Source of the DNA: Aedes albopictus
Lineage: Eukaryota; Arthropoda; Insecta; Diptera; Culicidae
Direction of reading: 5' to 3'
NCBI RefSeq assembly: GCF_035046485.1
Contig: NC_085136.1
Span: forward strand, 161,197,963-161,261,962
DNA: 64,000 bases
Below the pieces are notes generated by a model. That model saw only the letters and a program-made list of their open reading frames with translations. It was not told where the DNA came from and made no database searches. Positions 1 to 11,600 of this stretch are shown in pieces (positions within the stretch are counted from its first letter, which is position 1; the number at the start of each line of letters is the position of its first letter). Position numbers and translations under genes: made by a program.

Positions 1-310
1 CGGAGTGTGGGTTCGATTCCCGCTCCAGTCGGGGAAAACTTTTCGTCAAACGGAAAATTCTCCACTGGGCCACTGGGTGTAATATATGTTGTCCGTTGTC
101 GAATGTTTGTAGTGTTCAGTCTGTAGAGGCCGCAGGGTCGAAGACGGTGTAATTGTCTTTTTTTTAATTCGGTCGATCTTTGTGATTGCTTGTTGTTGAT
201 CAACTTCTCGAACACTGTTGAGCCCGATAAATATTTCACCTCTACATGTGGCCGGTTTTCCTCCTCTTCCGGTATACATAGCTTCAGCGTATTCTGCATT
301 TGGTCGTATG
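1..310 (+). mobile_element. tRNA-derived SINE, 5' end cut off by window edge
   Basis: A pol III box B-like motif (GGTTCGATTCC) lies at 9-20, followed by a non-tRNA body, as in mosquito tRNA-related SINEs. Box A would lie before base 1 and is missing. The body differs from the two Feilai copies further along, so this is another SINE family. The 3' boundary is a guess, because no simple-repeat tail is obvious. Confidence 0.5.
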
Positions 311-456
311 TTTTGTAGCAATCCTTGAGTATGTTCTTTCTGGTTTCCAAGAGAGTGGTTTCATGTTCGAAGGCTGCTACTGTCTCAATGATTTGCGTGA
401 GGCGTTTAATCGCATGGTTTCACTGAACTACTGCTCTGTCTCGCTCTCACTTTAAG

Positions 457-784
457 ATGTACCACAAATCGCAAACTGGTAGCAAGATGTTACTTGGCGA
501 AGGACAGCCTATTTTCGCCCAGACTCTCTTTGATGGACTGCATCAAGGAATGTATCCAATCCGGAGCCGTTCTTGTTCGGCTGTTGACGTCCAAATCCAA
601 GGTTGCACCTTAGGCCAAGCCACAAATTATGTGTGGTGTAGTATTGGCATCCAACCTCTAAAAAAGGTAGTTCATTCAATTCAGAAGTCCGCTGAAGTAT
701 TTTTGTGGACTGTTTCGTTCACGGTCCTACATTGGTTTGAGTCGCCACAATCCCGGTGGAAAGTTTTTGTAGCCAATCGAGTGG
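457..784 (+). pseudogene. BEL/Pao pol relic, RNase H region (copy A)
   Basis: From about 590 the translation reads as a degraded BEL/Pao RNase H region: a VAP-like stretch, then SAEVFLWT, VLHW and RWKVFVANRV, which match the order of the family's W(T/S)DS..VLHW..RWK.FVANRV blocks. Frameshifts and substitutions make it non-functional; the catalytic WTDS appears as WTVS. It breaks off where the GGCCGAA foldback element inserts at 784/785 and resumes after 1406. The start before 590 is poorly defined. Confidence 0.7.
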
Positions 785-1394
785 GTGTCCGGCCATTTGG
801 TCGAATGCCGTTTGGCCGAACGGCGTTTGGCCGAATGCCATTTGGCCGAAAGTGTCATTTGGCCGAATCGTGATCAAAAGAATTCAGAAAAAGTTTTTGA
901 CATTCTAACTGCCAATATGATCATCAGAAATATTGCTGATTGCACCCCAAATTGGACTGACACAATAGTGTGCACACACCTTCAAAGTGTGATTGCAGCG
1001 CAGGACCACGTCGGATCGAGTTGGGGTCTTCGGTGCACTTATTCCTTGCAAATCAAGGAATAAGGGTACCGAAGACGTCAAGGCGATCCGAGGCAATTGT
1101 GCACTTTTATCATACTTTTTAGACGTAACAAAAATAGTGTGATAGTCCAACTTGGGGTGCAATCAGCAATATTTCCTTCTTTTAATCATACGCTATTCTT
1201 TCTAGTTTTGACATTCAGAGTATAGTTGGCGTTGAAACTGCCTACATTCTATCACAGATTTTTCCTTCTTTGACTCATAGGCTGTTCTTTCAAGTTACAC
1301 TGAGGCGGGGAATTTGGCCAAATGACCCTTTCGGCCAAATGGCGTTCGGCCAAACGACATTCGGCCAAATGGCGTTCGGCCAAATGACCCGGAA
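785..1394. mobile_element. Short GGCCGAA foldback-like element
   Basis: The left end (785-866) holds about five GGCCGAA-type units (TTTGGCCGAAYGCC spacing). The right end (about 1310-1394) holds the inverted units (TTCGGCCAAATGG). The element is flanked by an identical 12-bp direct repeat CCAATCGAGTGG at 773-784 and 1395-1406, read as the TSD; removing 785-1406 rejoins the BEL RNase H. It encodes no transposase, and a palindromic MITE sits inside. Internal text such as TTTTTCCTTCTTTGA..ATAGGCTGTTCTTTC also occurs in the long relative at 23302-26676. The superfamily is unknown; long TSDs and repeat-built ends suggest a Foldback- or MULE-like class. Confidence 0.8.
927..1175. mobile_element. 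Palindromic MITE nested in foldback element
   Basis: Inverted repeats of about 30 bp face each other (GAAATATTGCTGATTGCACC at 927 and its complement ending at 1175, continuing with CCAARTTGGACT). A central hairpin (TTATTCCTTG/CAAGGAATAA) lies at 1039-1063. There is no ORF. The bordering sequence on both sides matches the host element's internal repeat unit. The TSD could not be fixed. Confidence 0.65.
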
Positions 1395-1406
1395 CCAATC
1401 GAGTGG

Positions 1407-3075
1407 CTATGATAAACTACCGCATCCTCCAATAACTGTCGACTTCCGAGACGCGGATATCGCTCTCTGTCGGCTAGCGGAACATAACTCGTTTCCGGAA
1501 AAATGTCCAACTTCCTCTCCAGGAAGAATCTTCCTACGTCGTCACTGAATGAGTTGCAGCCGAAGATGAGCAAGAAAAATGTCATCAGAGTCGGACTAGG
1601 CACCCCCGTTGTGAGCGAAGCAGTGACATTCAAACACCTGATGTCCGTTCAAATTCTACCATCACATCCTGCTCCACGCTGGCCCCAGCTAATGCTTGCC
1701 ACGATTCACTAGAAATCGGTGGCCGAAACTTCGTTTACCGCACGTACCACCAGTGTCATACATGCTTCCGCAGCAAACTAGAATTGGTACAACCAGTCTT
1801 GCGAATAATCGCGACCATCACGAGACAATCACTTGAACCGCTTTCTGGGGTCACCCCTCCCAAGGTGATACGAACCAGATAGCATGTCATGCCTGGAATG
1901 ACAAACATGTTGTGGGTTCCACCCTTCGCAGCTTTGCAGCGATAGCAGTTGCTGAGTATGCTTTAGGCGGGTTGCTAGAGAATCAATCTCTCTGAGCAAC
2001 GATGCATAACGGGCGAAGTGAGAGCGTTTGCCGTAGCCAGGGCGAACTGCGTGGTGCGCTCAATGTGTGCGTTTAAACTGAGCTATGCAAAACGAATAGG
2101 ATTTATGACGTAGTACCGTGCTTGTGATAATACACATGCATAGTTTTACATACTGTTGCGCGTGCATCTGCTTGAGGCGACGGAGAGAGTCATGACACTC
2201 ACATGAGCCGTATCCAAGTCAGGATGATTGTAGAAAAACAAGGGTGACCGGGTGACTATGATGGGATTCTGTCTTTTCTGGTGTTAGCGACTGTAGAGAG
2301 AGCGAATCAGAAACCGCAGAGACAGGGTGATACAAGTTTGGTGTTTATCAGCTTTTTTGTGACTTGTACGCTGATGCTTCGCGACACTGGGTACAACACA
2401 GCATCGCCGACTTTCCATCGTCTCGTACTGTGGTCGTGGTCCTTTGTATATCAAATCACCACCGGTGTGTAACCGGGCTCCAACGAAAGCGTTCATCACC
2501 ATATTTGTATGTTTCGCTACCCGTGCCGTTCATATCGAACTTGTTTCCGACCTTAAGCCCACGCCTTCCTGGGCGCCCTCTGCCGTTTTGTCACTCGCCG
2601 TAAAAGGACGGATTTACCTGAACTCCATGGCCCCAAGTGTCAATTCCTACCGATCCGTCCAAGCTGAAAATGCTTACGCCAGTGCACTTTGTAATCGGGA
2701 CAAATCTACAAGCCGTTTCGGAAAACATCCTGTGCAACATTTCGGACAACAACCTTACGTACTTCGAGCTCATGCAGAAGCGATTCCAAAGTACTTCCAG
2801 CAGCTCCAGTCGCGAGCAACGATGCCATCAAGCCAGGCAACGACAAGCAACTACCGATCTAATGGCCGCTCGGGAAGATCAGTAAGGTGCATTCCGGCAA
2901 AGATGGAGTGGTACGCGTTGTCATCCACAGAACAACAACTCCCCGGCAACACCCTCAGAACGTTCGCTTCCCGTTTGCAAGGAAAGCAGCGATTGTTGAA
3001 CATTCCTGTATTGGTCTCTCTTTCTGGCAGCAAAATGGTACAACATTTCTGTCTAGTGGAGACGTGGGATAACGA
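1407..3075 (+). pseudogene. BEL/Pao integrase relic, continuation of copy A
   Basis: About 1715-1800 encodes GGRNFVYRTYHQCHTCFRSK, a good match to the HHCC zinc-binding part of BEL integrases. About 2440-2560 encodes YIKSPP, then VCFATRAVHIELVSDL, the integrase core start. About 2665-2790 encodes LTPVHFVIG and a degraded C-terminal stretch, and 2880-2960 has GKVHSGKDGVVRVV, the usual BEL integrase tail. Blocks lie in different frames with stops, and a roughly 540-bp stretch (about 1805-2340) between the zinc region and the core is not recognisable. Confidence 0.7.
1805..2340. other. Unassigned stretch inside BEL relic
   Basis: This sequence separates the integrase zinc region from the core. 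I see no conserved coding block, inverted repeat or TSD that would define it as an insertion; it may be badly decayed BEL sequence. Confidence 0.4.
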
Positions 3076-4257
3076 CCAAAGAGACATTTTTCTAATATAA
3101 TCCCTGCAGCCTACCCTGTAAGCCCATCTATCGTGCGAGTAGTCGCTCGTCATCGTTCATCATCCACCAGTTCGCATCCCAAGATGGAATCGCGCTTTGT
3201 TCTTCCTTTTTGTGGCGCAGCTTTTTTTTATCTTGGGTTTTTCCTTCATCTCGCCCACACCCGGGACGCGCAGACCCGGGGTGACAATTATTTCCTTGAG
3301 ATAGCCACGCCACGCCACCAGAGTAACCACCAAGCACAGATTGAAAGGCATAAACACGCACGCAGCAGCCGAAGGGGGCCGTCGTCGCGTCGCGTCAGGA
3401 TGCTGGCTGAGGGGAGCAATAAAGAGGCAAGGCACGTTTTATCGGTTTCGCACATAAAACCTGCAGACGCCCGATATTTCCTGCGGTCGAGTTCACATTT
3501 TTCCGGCCCGAGGGCAGGAATACTCACTTGGGAGGTGATGATAATTCCCAAACATGACCGAACAGCTTTTTTTTTATTCGCTCGTGCTGCTCTTCCTTCA
3601 TTGTCATGCTGCTGATGTGGAACGAAAATTCATGGCCAATGAAATAATCCCTGATTATCGGTCGATATGAGCGGGCATCCCGAATAAACAGATTTTCATT
3701 CAAACAGTTGCATCCGGAGAATACATAATTGGCTTAACGAGCTGATAACCGGAATCTCAAATTGATTTATATGTGATTATCGACTGTAGCGGTCGAGCGT
3801 GGTTGACCTGGAAGCTGAGCTGCATGCTGCATTGAACATCATCAGGGTAAGTTAATTAGCTGTGATGTCGAGCCGCCTGTTCCGGGATGTCGTAATTAAA
3901 AGTTATGTGATTTCCTGCTTGAGGGAATGTTACGTGAAACGAGGCTTGTTCAGCATTTTCCAGAATGACTCTCCCCACATGTCACGAAGGATGCAATATA
4001 ATGATTATTTTTCAGATCGATTCATGTGAACAATAACCTTTGATACAGAATTATTTCCATTTCATTCGCTTTATTTCGTAGTTCAACATTTACACAGAAA
4101 TGAAAGTGGTGGTTCTACGTATGCCATAAAACAGGGTTCCCCGATGCTTCCATCTAATCCGATATGATTAAAACGCCTGGTCTGGCTGTGCTCCTAATCG
4201 CCTTATAACATCTGGATATCTCACTTCGGTTGATCTATAACAAGCAGCCTACGTTTG
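3076..4257. other. Unassigned non-coding stretch
   Basis: There is no recognisable protein, RNA gene or repeat. Open frames here (for example 3133-3615 +) have no conserved motif and arise in low-complexity T/C-rich sequence. It could be old unique DNA between elements. Confidence 0.5.
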
Positions 4258-5905
4258 CTTGAGCTTATCGTGAAAGCCAGGACGCCATGGTCGCCAAAGC
4301 TTTCATCTCTCCAGAACCGCCAAGAAGACATTGGTTCAGAGAGGGGCTAATGTACATCGTGCCCTCAAGGTTAGCTGCACAGCCTGCAGCATCGATGAAC
4401 TTGCTTTGGGGGGTCCACCAATGTAGCATGCTGGCGCTAAGCCAGTTTCCCGAGTAGTCCAAACCACTACCTTTGTCCTCGGAAGGCAGGCAGGGTCGAC
4501 ACCACGCCTGTTTCCAAATGCACAGCGAGTATCAAGAACTGATACCGCGTGCACAGCGATTTGACCTTCCTGCAAGTAAGGCCTTATCAGCCAGCACACA
4601 GAAGGACGTGCTGACATGGGGCCTCCTCCTGCCCCGACCTTGTTGAGGACCCAGGATGTTCTCACCGCGGCCACTTAATCGCTGCAAGGGTCGATTGCGA
4701 CCGCAGGCTCCGGTCTGACCACGAACCCCTGGTCCACCTCTTGTACCGTATCTAAACAAGCCATTTTCCGAGTCCACGCGCCACCTCCTCTCTAACTCCA
4801 AGTCGATGTGGGTGATAGCCGGCATTCCAGCCAAACTCACCCCTACATATCCTCTGGACAAGATTGTCGGGAGTAGTATCCTCCTTGTATCCCAAGCAAC
4901 ACACATGTTATATAATAGTTACGACAGCGCAAGTTTTGGTTGTATAGAAGTTTATTTTACGTTATTTCAACACAATGCTAGAATTACGTCAAATAAACTT
5001 ATATACAACCAAAACTTGCGCTGTCGTAACTCTATTATAACATGTGTGTTGCTTGGGATGTGGCAAGCATGCGGGCATTGTACGAAAACGCGGGCACACG
5101 AACAAAACCTGTTCCACCGTTTCCTCTAAACTGGACATTCGTGAGAACCCGCAGGACCGAAACGATGTGGATACTGTCGGAAGCAACAATGGCCTGAAAA
5201 GACCTGTGTGAGGTGGAATGTTACTTCCCCCTGACGCCTGTTTATCAAACTATCTATCCTCGGATACAACCTATGGGTCCACCTGCCTTTGGGTAAATAG
5301 TCCCACGCGCGCTGCCATTTGACCATGGAGGCCATCCTGGCAGTACTGCGTATACCTCTTGTCCCGCGCATTTCGAAGCACTCTATGTCCTCTCTGAAAA
5401 GGATGCCGATAGGCACTAATAGTGATGTCGCAGAGCGCGTGTGATACGGTACGGTCCGCGCTCGCAACCTTCAGGCACATTTGCCTCTAGGTACTTTCCA
5501 GCTAATCACGGTAGCTTTCGGTACTTAGCGCCGTGCCCCACGCCGGAGCGCCATACCTTAGTATGGACTTATCGACACTAGCAAGAAGCTTGCGCTTTCT
5601 GGTGTACACCGCAGAGCTATTGGACATCATCCAGGACAGTGCCACTATAGCTGTGGAGGTTGTTTTACAGGCGTAATCAATGTGGCTACCGAAAGTAAGC
5701 TTTTTGTCGATCATCACACCCAAGTGTTTGACGGAGCGCTTCGACGTGGTAGTGCAATCCCATACACTGATCACCGCTTGCTGCTCCGACTTACGGATGT
5801 TCACCACCATCACCTCCGTTTTGTGGTGAGCTAACTCCAGTTTCCTGGACCTCAACCACGTCTCCACAGCCTTGATAGAGGGGGTAGTAGTCAACTCCAC
5901 TTCTT
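4258..5905 (-). pseudogene. R1-clade retrotransposon relic A: RT end, C-terminal domain and 3' UTR
   Basis: On the minus strand, 5900-5502 encodes the post-catalytic RT region (AVETWLRSRKLELAHHKTEV, HLGVMIDKKL, LRYGAPAWGTAL). 5480-5126 continues with TVSHALCDI.., RGTRGIRSTAR, KGRWTHRLYPRIDS and RRQGEVTFHLTQ, ending in the CPRFRTM finger region near 5040. About 4258-4800 is the 3' UTR, which recurs in R1 relic B near 49140-49700. Several frameshifts are present, and the upstream RT is missing at 5905. R1-clade elements in mosquitoes are commonly dispersed outside rDNA. A 167-bp MITE interrupts it at 4891-5057. Confidence 0.8.
4891..5057. mobile_element. Palindromic MITE in R1 relic
   Basis: This is an almost complete inverted repeat: CCCAAGCAACACACATGTTA starts at 4891 and its complement ends at 5057, with arms of about 70 bp and a short AT-rich centre. 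It is flanked by AT on each side. Comparison with R1 relic B (49828-49847) confirms an empty site there. It has no coding capacity. Confidence 0.85.
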
Positions 5906-6560
5906 CGATCGAAGATTAGATCGAGAAGATTAGAGCGGGAATATAAAAAGCCTCCCGTGAAATTTCGAGTCCTCTTTTCTATCGGATCCGGGTCTACGGA
6001 GACAAGCCGTCGGAAGTGACCGCGAGTTTTGTTGCGCGTTATCGCAAGTGTCGGCCGAAGTCATGTCAAGAGTCGGAATTCGGTCGTCTCATCCGGTCGA
6101 TAAGAACCGTTCGGAAGCGGCAAGCAAGGATGTGGCAAGCTGTTTTGCGGTGCGGGCCGTCACAAGTGAACAAAAGGGCGTGCGTCCCGCTGATAAGTGT
6201 GTCCCGAAGCAGCCGCATGGATATACACCCAGGCTTCCCAGACCCCGCAAGGTCTGCCGGAGCATCGTGGTTGCTGTCGGAAGGCCCGTGCGGAAGAGTT
6301 GCGCAAAGGATGTTTCAGAATCCAGAGGAATCGAAGGCCAGCCAGAGATTGGTCGCGGAAGCGGTGGTGACCGACGCAGGCATGGAAGGAGATGGATTGT
6401 GTAAGTTGTAAGTGAGATTGGAAGAGGATAGGAAAGAAAGGTTAGGAACAAAGGAGTAGGGAAGAGGAATGAGGAAGAGAATAAAGAATGGAAATGTATG
6501 AAAACGCTTTTATTGGGCCACTCGCCGTCCGTCTGACGAGAGAAGAATCTTTTTTATGTA
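5906..6560 (+). other. Non-coding insert with TATA-like and AATAAA signals, possible LTR
   Basis: This separates two parts of R1-clade sequence. ATATAAAAAG at 5941-5950 is a plausible TATA box and AATAAAG at 6480-6486 a plausible poly(A) signal, which together suggest an LTR or leader of another retroelement on the plus strand. Overlapping open frames at 6016-6411 are arginine-rich and show no known domain. TG..CA ends and a TSD were not found. Confidence 0.35.
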
Positions 6561-7514
6561 ACAAAATTTTTTTATGTAACAAATCTTTTCGAGCACCTTC
6601 CCCGCCGTGTCGATCAAGCATATTGGTCTATATGCTTATGGTGTTCCGGATGGTTACTCTGCCTGCCCTGGACATCTCGGGAGCCTCTGCAGTAGCTACT
6701 TTGAGGGCCAGGTTAGCCAGGGCCTTACCTACGCTAAGGGACTTTGCTATCCTCGCAAGTTCCACATAGGTGACCCTCTCCTCATCGCCATGTCCCAGTC
6801 CCGGCTCTCCTACGCAAGGTGACCAAGGACTAGGATCATGACGCGGAAAAAGCCCCTCGGAGACGTAGCAAGCTTTTTTGCTTGCCCATATCTCGATCTT
6901 CAGCGCGGCTTTTGCAGCAGCGAACACCACTCGTGGTACGTTTCGCTCTTCCTCTGATCGTGCTCGCTGCATCCGCCACCAAGACCGTAGGCAGGCGCGG
7001 CGCAGGTTCGCAATCGTTTGAGTCCACCAGTAAACCGATGGTCTCCCATTTCTAGCGTGGACTCGCCTAAGCATGGTCGCATCTCACGTACGCGAGAGCA
7101 CCAGGGAGTCTTCCACGCGTCCAACTGTTCGATAGAATTGATGAGTTCGTCCACAGGGTACCGGTATGACCTCCGTAGCTGACTCTGAACCCAAAGACCA
7201 CATTTTGATCGCGACAGAGTTAAATACTCCCCGAGTCCAAGGGCCATCTCCTTTGTTGTTCAGAAGACTATATGGGCGATAACCGATGAAATGCCGTTCC
7301 TGTCAAAACTGGCCATCCAACTGGAACTACTGACTGCGTTCCTTACATCCAGGGTCACTACCAACCAACAAATAGCGTCTGCGGTTGACCTTCCTTTCTG
7401 GAAGCCAGACCAGGTTCGTAACTCCGGATCTAGATTGTGTAAGCCCCGCAACTTTCTCACCAGGGCCTTTTCATTTTCAGCCACAGTCCCCAGTGGTCCT
7501 ACGAATGGAGACAA
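6561..7514 (-). pseudogene. R1-clade relic: endonuclease-RT linker and RT fragments, scrambled
   Basis: Minus-strand 7074-6628 encodes HARNGRPSVYWW, LRRACLRSWWRMQRAR, KKACYVSEGLFPRHDPSPW and LALKVA, the linker typical of R1 ORF2. It runs into a degraded RPICLLDT-like RT start near 6620-6570. A second RT block (FQKGRSTADAI, TLDVRNA) lies at 7514-7260, upstream rather than downstream of the linker, so the order is not that of an intact element. Two copies or a local rearrangement would explain it. Confidence 0.65.
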
Positions 7515-7830
7515 GGACTCGGATCACGACGGACCCCCTCCGGAATTGTATTGGCACACTAACAGAGACCCACAAAGCAGGTTTTATTGCTTGATTTTAT
7601 CTATTTGGCAGCCGCGTACGCCACCGGTCGCCACGACGGAACGCCTCCCTAAATACCTAGTTGCTGAAGTATGATGTCTTTCTTCTACGCTTGGTCTTGG
7701 CCTAGCCGTCCCTTCCTCCGCCCCCTGCCTACTGTTCTTATAGTCGATGCTGCCACAAACCGCCAGGTGGTCGCTATGAGTTTATACATGATCTACCCTC
7801 CAGTTTGAACTACTTTTTTAGGCTGTTGTC
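7515..7830. other. Unassigned, probably decayed R1-clade sequence
   Basis: It sits between an R1 RT fragment and the Feilai insertion that splits an R1 ORF2 start. No clear endonuclease motif is readable. Confidence 0.35.
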
Positions 7831-7843
7831 GTTAGCTGCGGGT

Positions 7844-8140
7844 CTTCTTCTTCTTCTTCTTCTTCTTCTTCTTCTTGGCGTAACGTCCTCCTGGGACAAA
7901 GCCTGCTTCTCAGCTTAAGTGTTCTATGAGCACTTCCACAGTTATTAACTGAGAGCTTCCTCTGCCAATGACCATTTTGCATGTGTATATCGTGTGGCAG
8001 GCACGAAGATACTCTATGCCCAAGGAAGTCAAGAACATTTCCTTTACGAAAAGATCCTGGACCGACCGGGAATCGAACCCGTCACCCTCAGCATGGTCAT
8101 GCTGAATACCCGTGCGTTTACCGCCTCGGCTATATGGGCC
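7844..8140 (-). mobile_element. Feilai-type SINE, complete
   Basis: On the minus strand it has a tRNA-like head with box A-like and box B (GGTTCGATTCCC) motifs near 8065-8140, a body ending in GGACGTTACGCCAAG, and an (AAG)n tail at 7844-7876. A perfect 13-bp TSD, GTTAGCTGCGGGT, lies at 7831-7843 and 8141-8153. It interrupts R1-clade ORF2 just after its first codons. Feilai is a known Aedes SINE; the same family recurs at 50127-50414. Confidence 0.92.
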
Positions 8141-8153
8141 GTTAGCTGCGGGT

Positions 8154-9400
8154 ACTCGGTATGAATCCACTATGATGGTGATATCTGTTCCGCATTCAGC
8201 GACCGCCTGAAACAGTAGTTGCTGGACTGAATTAAGTGATCAACAGGTTGTGCTTGCTGTTCGCGTATTTCCCAGAATAACATCAAGTACTTGAGAGAGT
8301 TTGTGCAGCTTTGTACCTTATGAACATCACCTCCACATCGCCTACAATGCTTGCTTGTTGCAGGTGCCACCTGTCCTACCCTCGACCCCCCTAACCAGCG
8401 GTGACTGAGGAGAGTGGAGCTACAAATGGTCGCAACTCCCTGCTCACTTCGATACGCGATAGGCCGGTCTTTTCAGCCTCCCTCCTTCCCAGGTTTGCGG
8501 GACGCCTGGCTAGGTTCGGCATTACTGCCCTTCACTCTCGGGGTTATAGCAACTTCTTGTCCTTGTAAGCGCCGCCTGGTAGCTCCTCACCTGACGGCTG
8601 CCATGCAGGCTTCTGCGATTGCTTGTTGTGAGCAGTCGCGAGTAACGCTCCCTTTGAGCTATTCACGAATGCGAAGGCCTCCGACAGGGTAGATTTTGGC
8701 ACCATCAAACTTAACGGGCGCTGCTGCTGTCACAGTTGCCATGAGATTATCATGGTCCTGTTTGGCCACCATCGTTGACTTACGAAGCCTCAATAAAGCT
8801 TGCTTGAGATTCTGGATGATAATCGACTTCGAGGACGTTAAGTCAATGACGGGTTTAAGCTATCGCACAGCTACCGCCTTGGCAGAAAGCAGGAAGGTAC
8901 AAATTACTGTGGAAATTGCGCAGGTGCTCACAGGCTCCGGTAACGATCGAGCACCTTTTTCATTCACTCCATCATTCGTTCATCAGCTCGGGTCGCTTTA
9001 CACCTTGAAAAGGTCCATAATGGAACAGGTGATCCGTAGTGCAATTCCAAGCCGGCGGCAGCTACACGGCAAACGTATTTTTCTTCAAACGTTTATTCTA
9101 AAGATCGTGTCCAACACGATGTTTAACCCGCAGTCCTTCAGTTCATCGGTGAGAATGCGGGTGCTCTCGATGAAGGAGATCTGCAGTTCGGCGTACCGAG
9201 CTTTCAATTGCAATATTGTTTTGCTTTTAGCTGGGATTGTTGCCATTGCCTCTGGTTCATCATCTATTTTTGTTCTTTTGGTGCTTGTAATTTTTCGGCT
9301 GGTTCAGGGGCTGACTTCAATTCACTATCCGAGGGTATTGGAATTATCTCCTAGAATTCCAACTCTTCATTGAATTGCAACATTTGAGCTAAATTTCCTA
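8154..9400 (-). pseudogene. R1-clade ORF1 (gag-like) and ORF2 start, decayed
   Basis: Minus-strand 8370-8170 encodes SKHCRRCGGDVHKVQSCTNS, a CCHC zinc knuckle (C-x2-C-x4-H-x4-C) at the end of ORF1. The first residues of ORF2 (WIHTEYP, MDSYRVPAANG) flank the Feilai insertion. Upstream to about 9400 are gag-like stretches (for example VTAAAPVKFDGAKIYPV near 8730-8690) and a Glu-rich N-terminus (NEELEFWEIIPIPSDSE), with several frame breaks. It probably belongs with the R1 fragments at 4.3-7.5 kb. Confidence 0.65.
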
Positions 9401-10037
9401 AGAATATCACAAAAACATTTTTTGTTTTATTAACGACATATTGGATTAGTATGAAATAATTTCAATATATTTGGGCTAAAAGTAATTAGCAACTTCCTGT
9501 GTCGCATGCAGTTTTTGTTTTGGATAGACTTCAGTTTTTCGGCTTGACGGGAAACATATTCTCCGAAGCTTGCACTAAGTATCCTCTCAAGTAAAAAACT
9601 TTACCGGTTGCCATCCCGGCATAATCTATGGCAAAAGTTATGTCTGATAACTTCTTCTTTCTTCCACTCACAAGGCTCTCATCTTTGTACCGCACCTTCC
9701 ACCTGTCACAAGCAATAAGGGCGGAAATAAAGCTCCCGCTGAAAACGGTACCCTTCTGTAGTAGTGCATTATTAACACTTATAATTGCCCTTGTGTTGCA
9801 GCATGATGACAGCCTGCCGGTTTGGCTGCGCTTGTTGAAAGCGCGAAAGCGAAAACCCATTACTACCTACTCTGACTGGGCGGAAAATAGACTTTTCGCA
9901 CCATTAGCACTGTAGTTTTCCGGAGTAGTTTTTAGGTGAAACGAATGATTTGCAGCGGGATAAAAAAGATCACCATTTGTCGAGTCAAGATGGGATAGGG
10001 GTGCTCGTAAATTTGTTGGTACTAGATTACGTAGACA
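9401..10037. other. Unassigned; one open frame without known domain
   Basis: AT-rich sequence. A minus-strand frame at 9860-9531 (about 109 codons, Lys/Arg-rich, ending PVKPKN) has no motif I recognise. It could be decayed retroelement ORF or chance. Confidence 0.3.
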
Positions 10038-10162
10038 GAAGATAGAAGATAGAAGATAGAAGATAGAAGATAGAAGATAGAAGATAGAAGATAGAAGATA
10101 GAAGATAGAAGATAGAAGATAGAAGATAGAAGATAGAAGATAGAAGATAGAAGATAGAAGAT
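10038..10162. repeat. Heptamer microsatellite (GAAGATA)n
   Basis: About 18 almost perfect copies of a 7-bp unit. The regularity gives an artefactual minus-strand frame of repeated IFYLLSS. Confidence 0.95.
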
Positions 10163-11044
10163 TCTGGTACTTCAATTTCATTTGATAGCAAAATCACTTA
10201 AACATCCCCATTTGATGACCCTTCAACGACCAGGTCAGAGCCTCCTTTATGACTAAACCGAAATCATAGTGTATCGCCAGTTGTGCTTTGAAATTCGTTT
10301 CCTAGAAATAACACTTTCACAGTTGCAATCGCTACCTCACAAACGATAAATGGCAGATCCAGGCTACTGGCTACAGTTCCCAGGGTACTGGTTATGATGG
10401 TGCGATTCCAATAAGCAGAAACAGCGAGAACCAACCACATGGCTTCAGGAAGGAAACACTGTGTCGTTTGGAATTTATGTGAAACGCAGTGTGCACAAGA
10501 CGTAGCGTGGCGTTCTCGAAATCCCTGCAGGCAGCTCCAAATTCAGTTGTTCTACCACCGCCCGCCGAAACGGATAGCTGTTTCGACGACTGACTGTTGT
10601 CATCATCCATCTAGGCAACGAACGCACTTGGTTGGATGACCGGATCTGCGGTTGTGAAACAGGATTGTTTCCAGTTTGTAACATTGTGCAGAGTGCGTTG
10701 CTCGATGTTGAGCTTACAACCGTGCAAAATATAAAGTGCTGAGAGGGTGTCATTTGCATTTTCAGTGGTTCCTTTTATGGAGGATATGCAAAAATGATGT
10801 TTTACACTGGAGTGCTGGTAGTGGGGGGTACCATGAACTTATTTCAATTAAGTCAGCAAAACCATTCTCAACACAAGTTTTTGTTTCGAAGTAAGTTCTG
10901 CGTGTTTTTACGTTCGGTTGCTGTGAGAAAAGACTGGTATAAGAAGAGCCATTAGTATTTTGTATCTTACAGAAGCATACCGGACCCGTGTGACACTTTT
11001 ACATTCTGGAAATCGAGGAGCTGAGTTCTTTTCTTATTTTCCTT
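10163..11044. other. Unassigned non-coding stretch
   Basis: No recognisable gene. Short frames at 10392-10760 on both strands have no conserved domain. Confidence 0.4.
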
Positions 11045-11170
11045 CTTCTCAATGTAACGTCTTATCTGGGAAAAGCCTGCTTCTCAACTTAATGTACGAC
11101 CTACGCATTTATTGACTGAGATTTTTCCTTGTCAATTCATCCATTTTGAATTTAAATATCGTGTGACTAT
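11045..11170 (-). mobile_element. Decayed Feilai SINE fragment
   Basis: It matches the 3' half of the complete copies on the minus strand (AACGTC..TGGGAAAAGCCTGCTTCTCA, ATTGACTGAGA, ATATCGTGTG) with many substitutions. The tRNA-like head is absent. Confidence 0.7.
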
Positions 11171-11600
11171 TTTCCAGACATCATCAACCTATTTCTATCT
11201 TTTAGGTCAGTGTATTTATGGGTGTATTCAGTAACAAAATAAAGGCACGTCTTCGTGCAATGCTTTGGGAGATCATAATATTATGGAATCTGCATCTGTT
11301 AAATTTGAGACTAATTGGTTTTGTTGTTTTCTAATGCTTTTTGGAAGCAAAAAAAAGTTATTCCAAACATTCATTGGTATCAACTAAATTATTCGTTAAT
11401 TATTTATTTAACTCATTATAAATATATATTCTAACTTATTATTATTATTATTAACTTATTTTCATATTTTCTGCCTCTTTTCAGGTAAATGCGATGAACT
11501 GGGCAAAATGCAGTTAGCTGTTTCACTTGGATAATGGTTTGATTATTATCTATATGTTATGATGCCGAGAAGCGCATGTATCAAAGTTAGCTTTATAAAG
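11171..11600. other. AT-rich unassigned stretch
   Basis: No coding signal. It contains a short ATT-repeat near 11440-11460. Confidence 0.4.

Noticed and set aside
3133..3615. 160-codon plus-strand frame as a host gene
   Set aside because: Composition is driven by T/C-rich low-complexity sequence; there is no family motif and overlapping frames of similar length exist.
6016..6411. Two overlapping arginine-rich frames as a real protein
   Set aside because: Both frames are open only because the sequence is GC-rich, and neither has a known domain; LTR or leader sequence is more likely.
9867..10181. Minus-strand frame with repeated IFYLLSS
   Set aside because: It is a translation of the heptamer microsatellite, not a gene.
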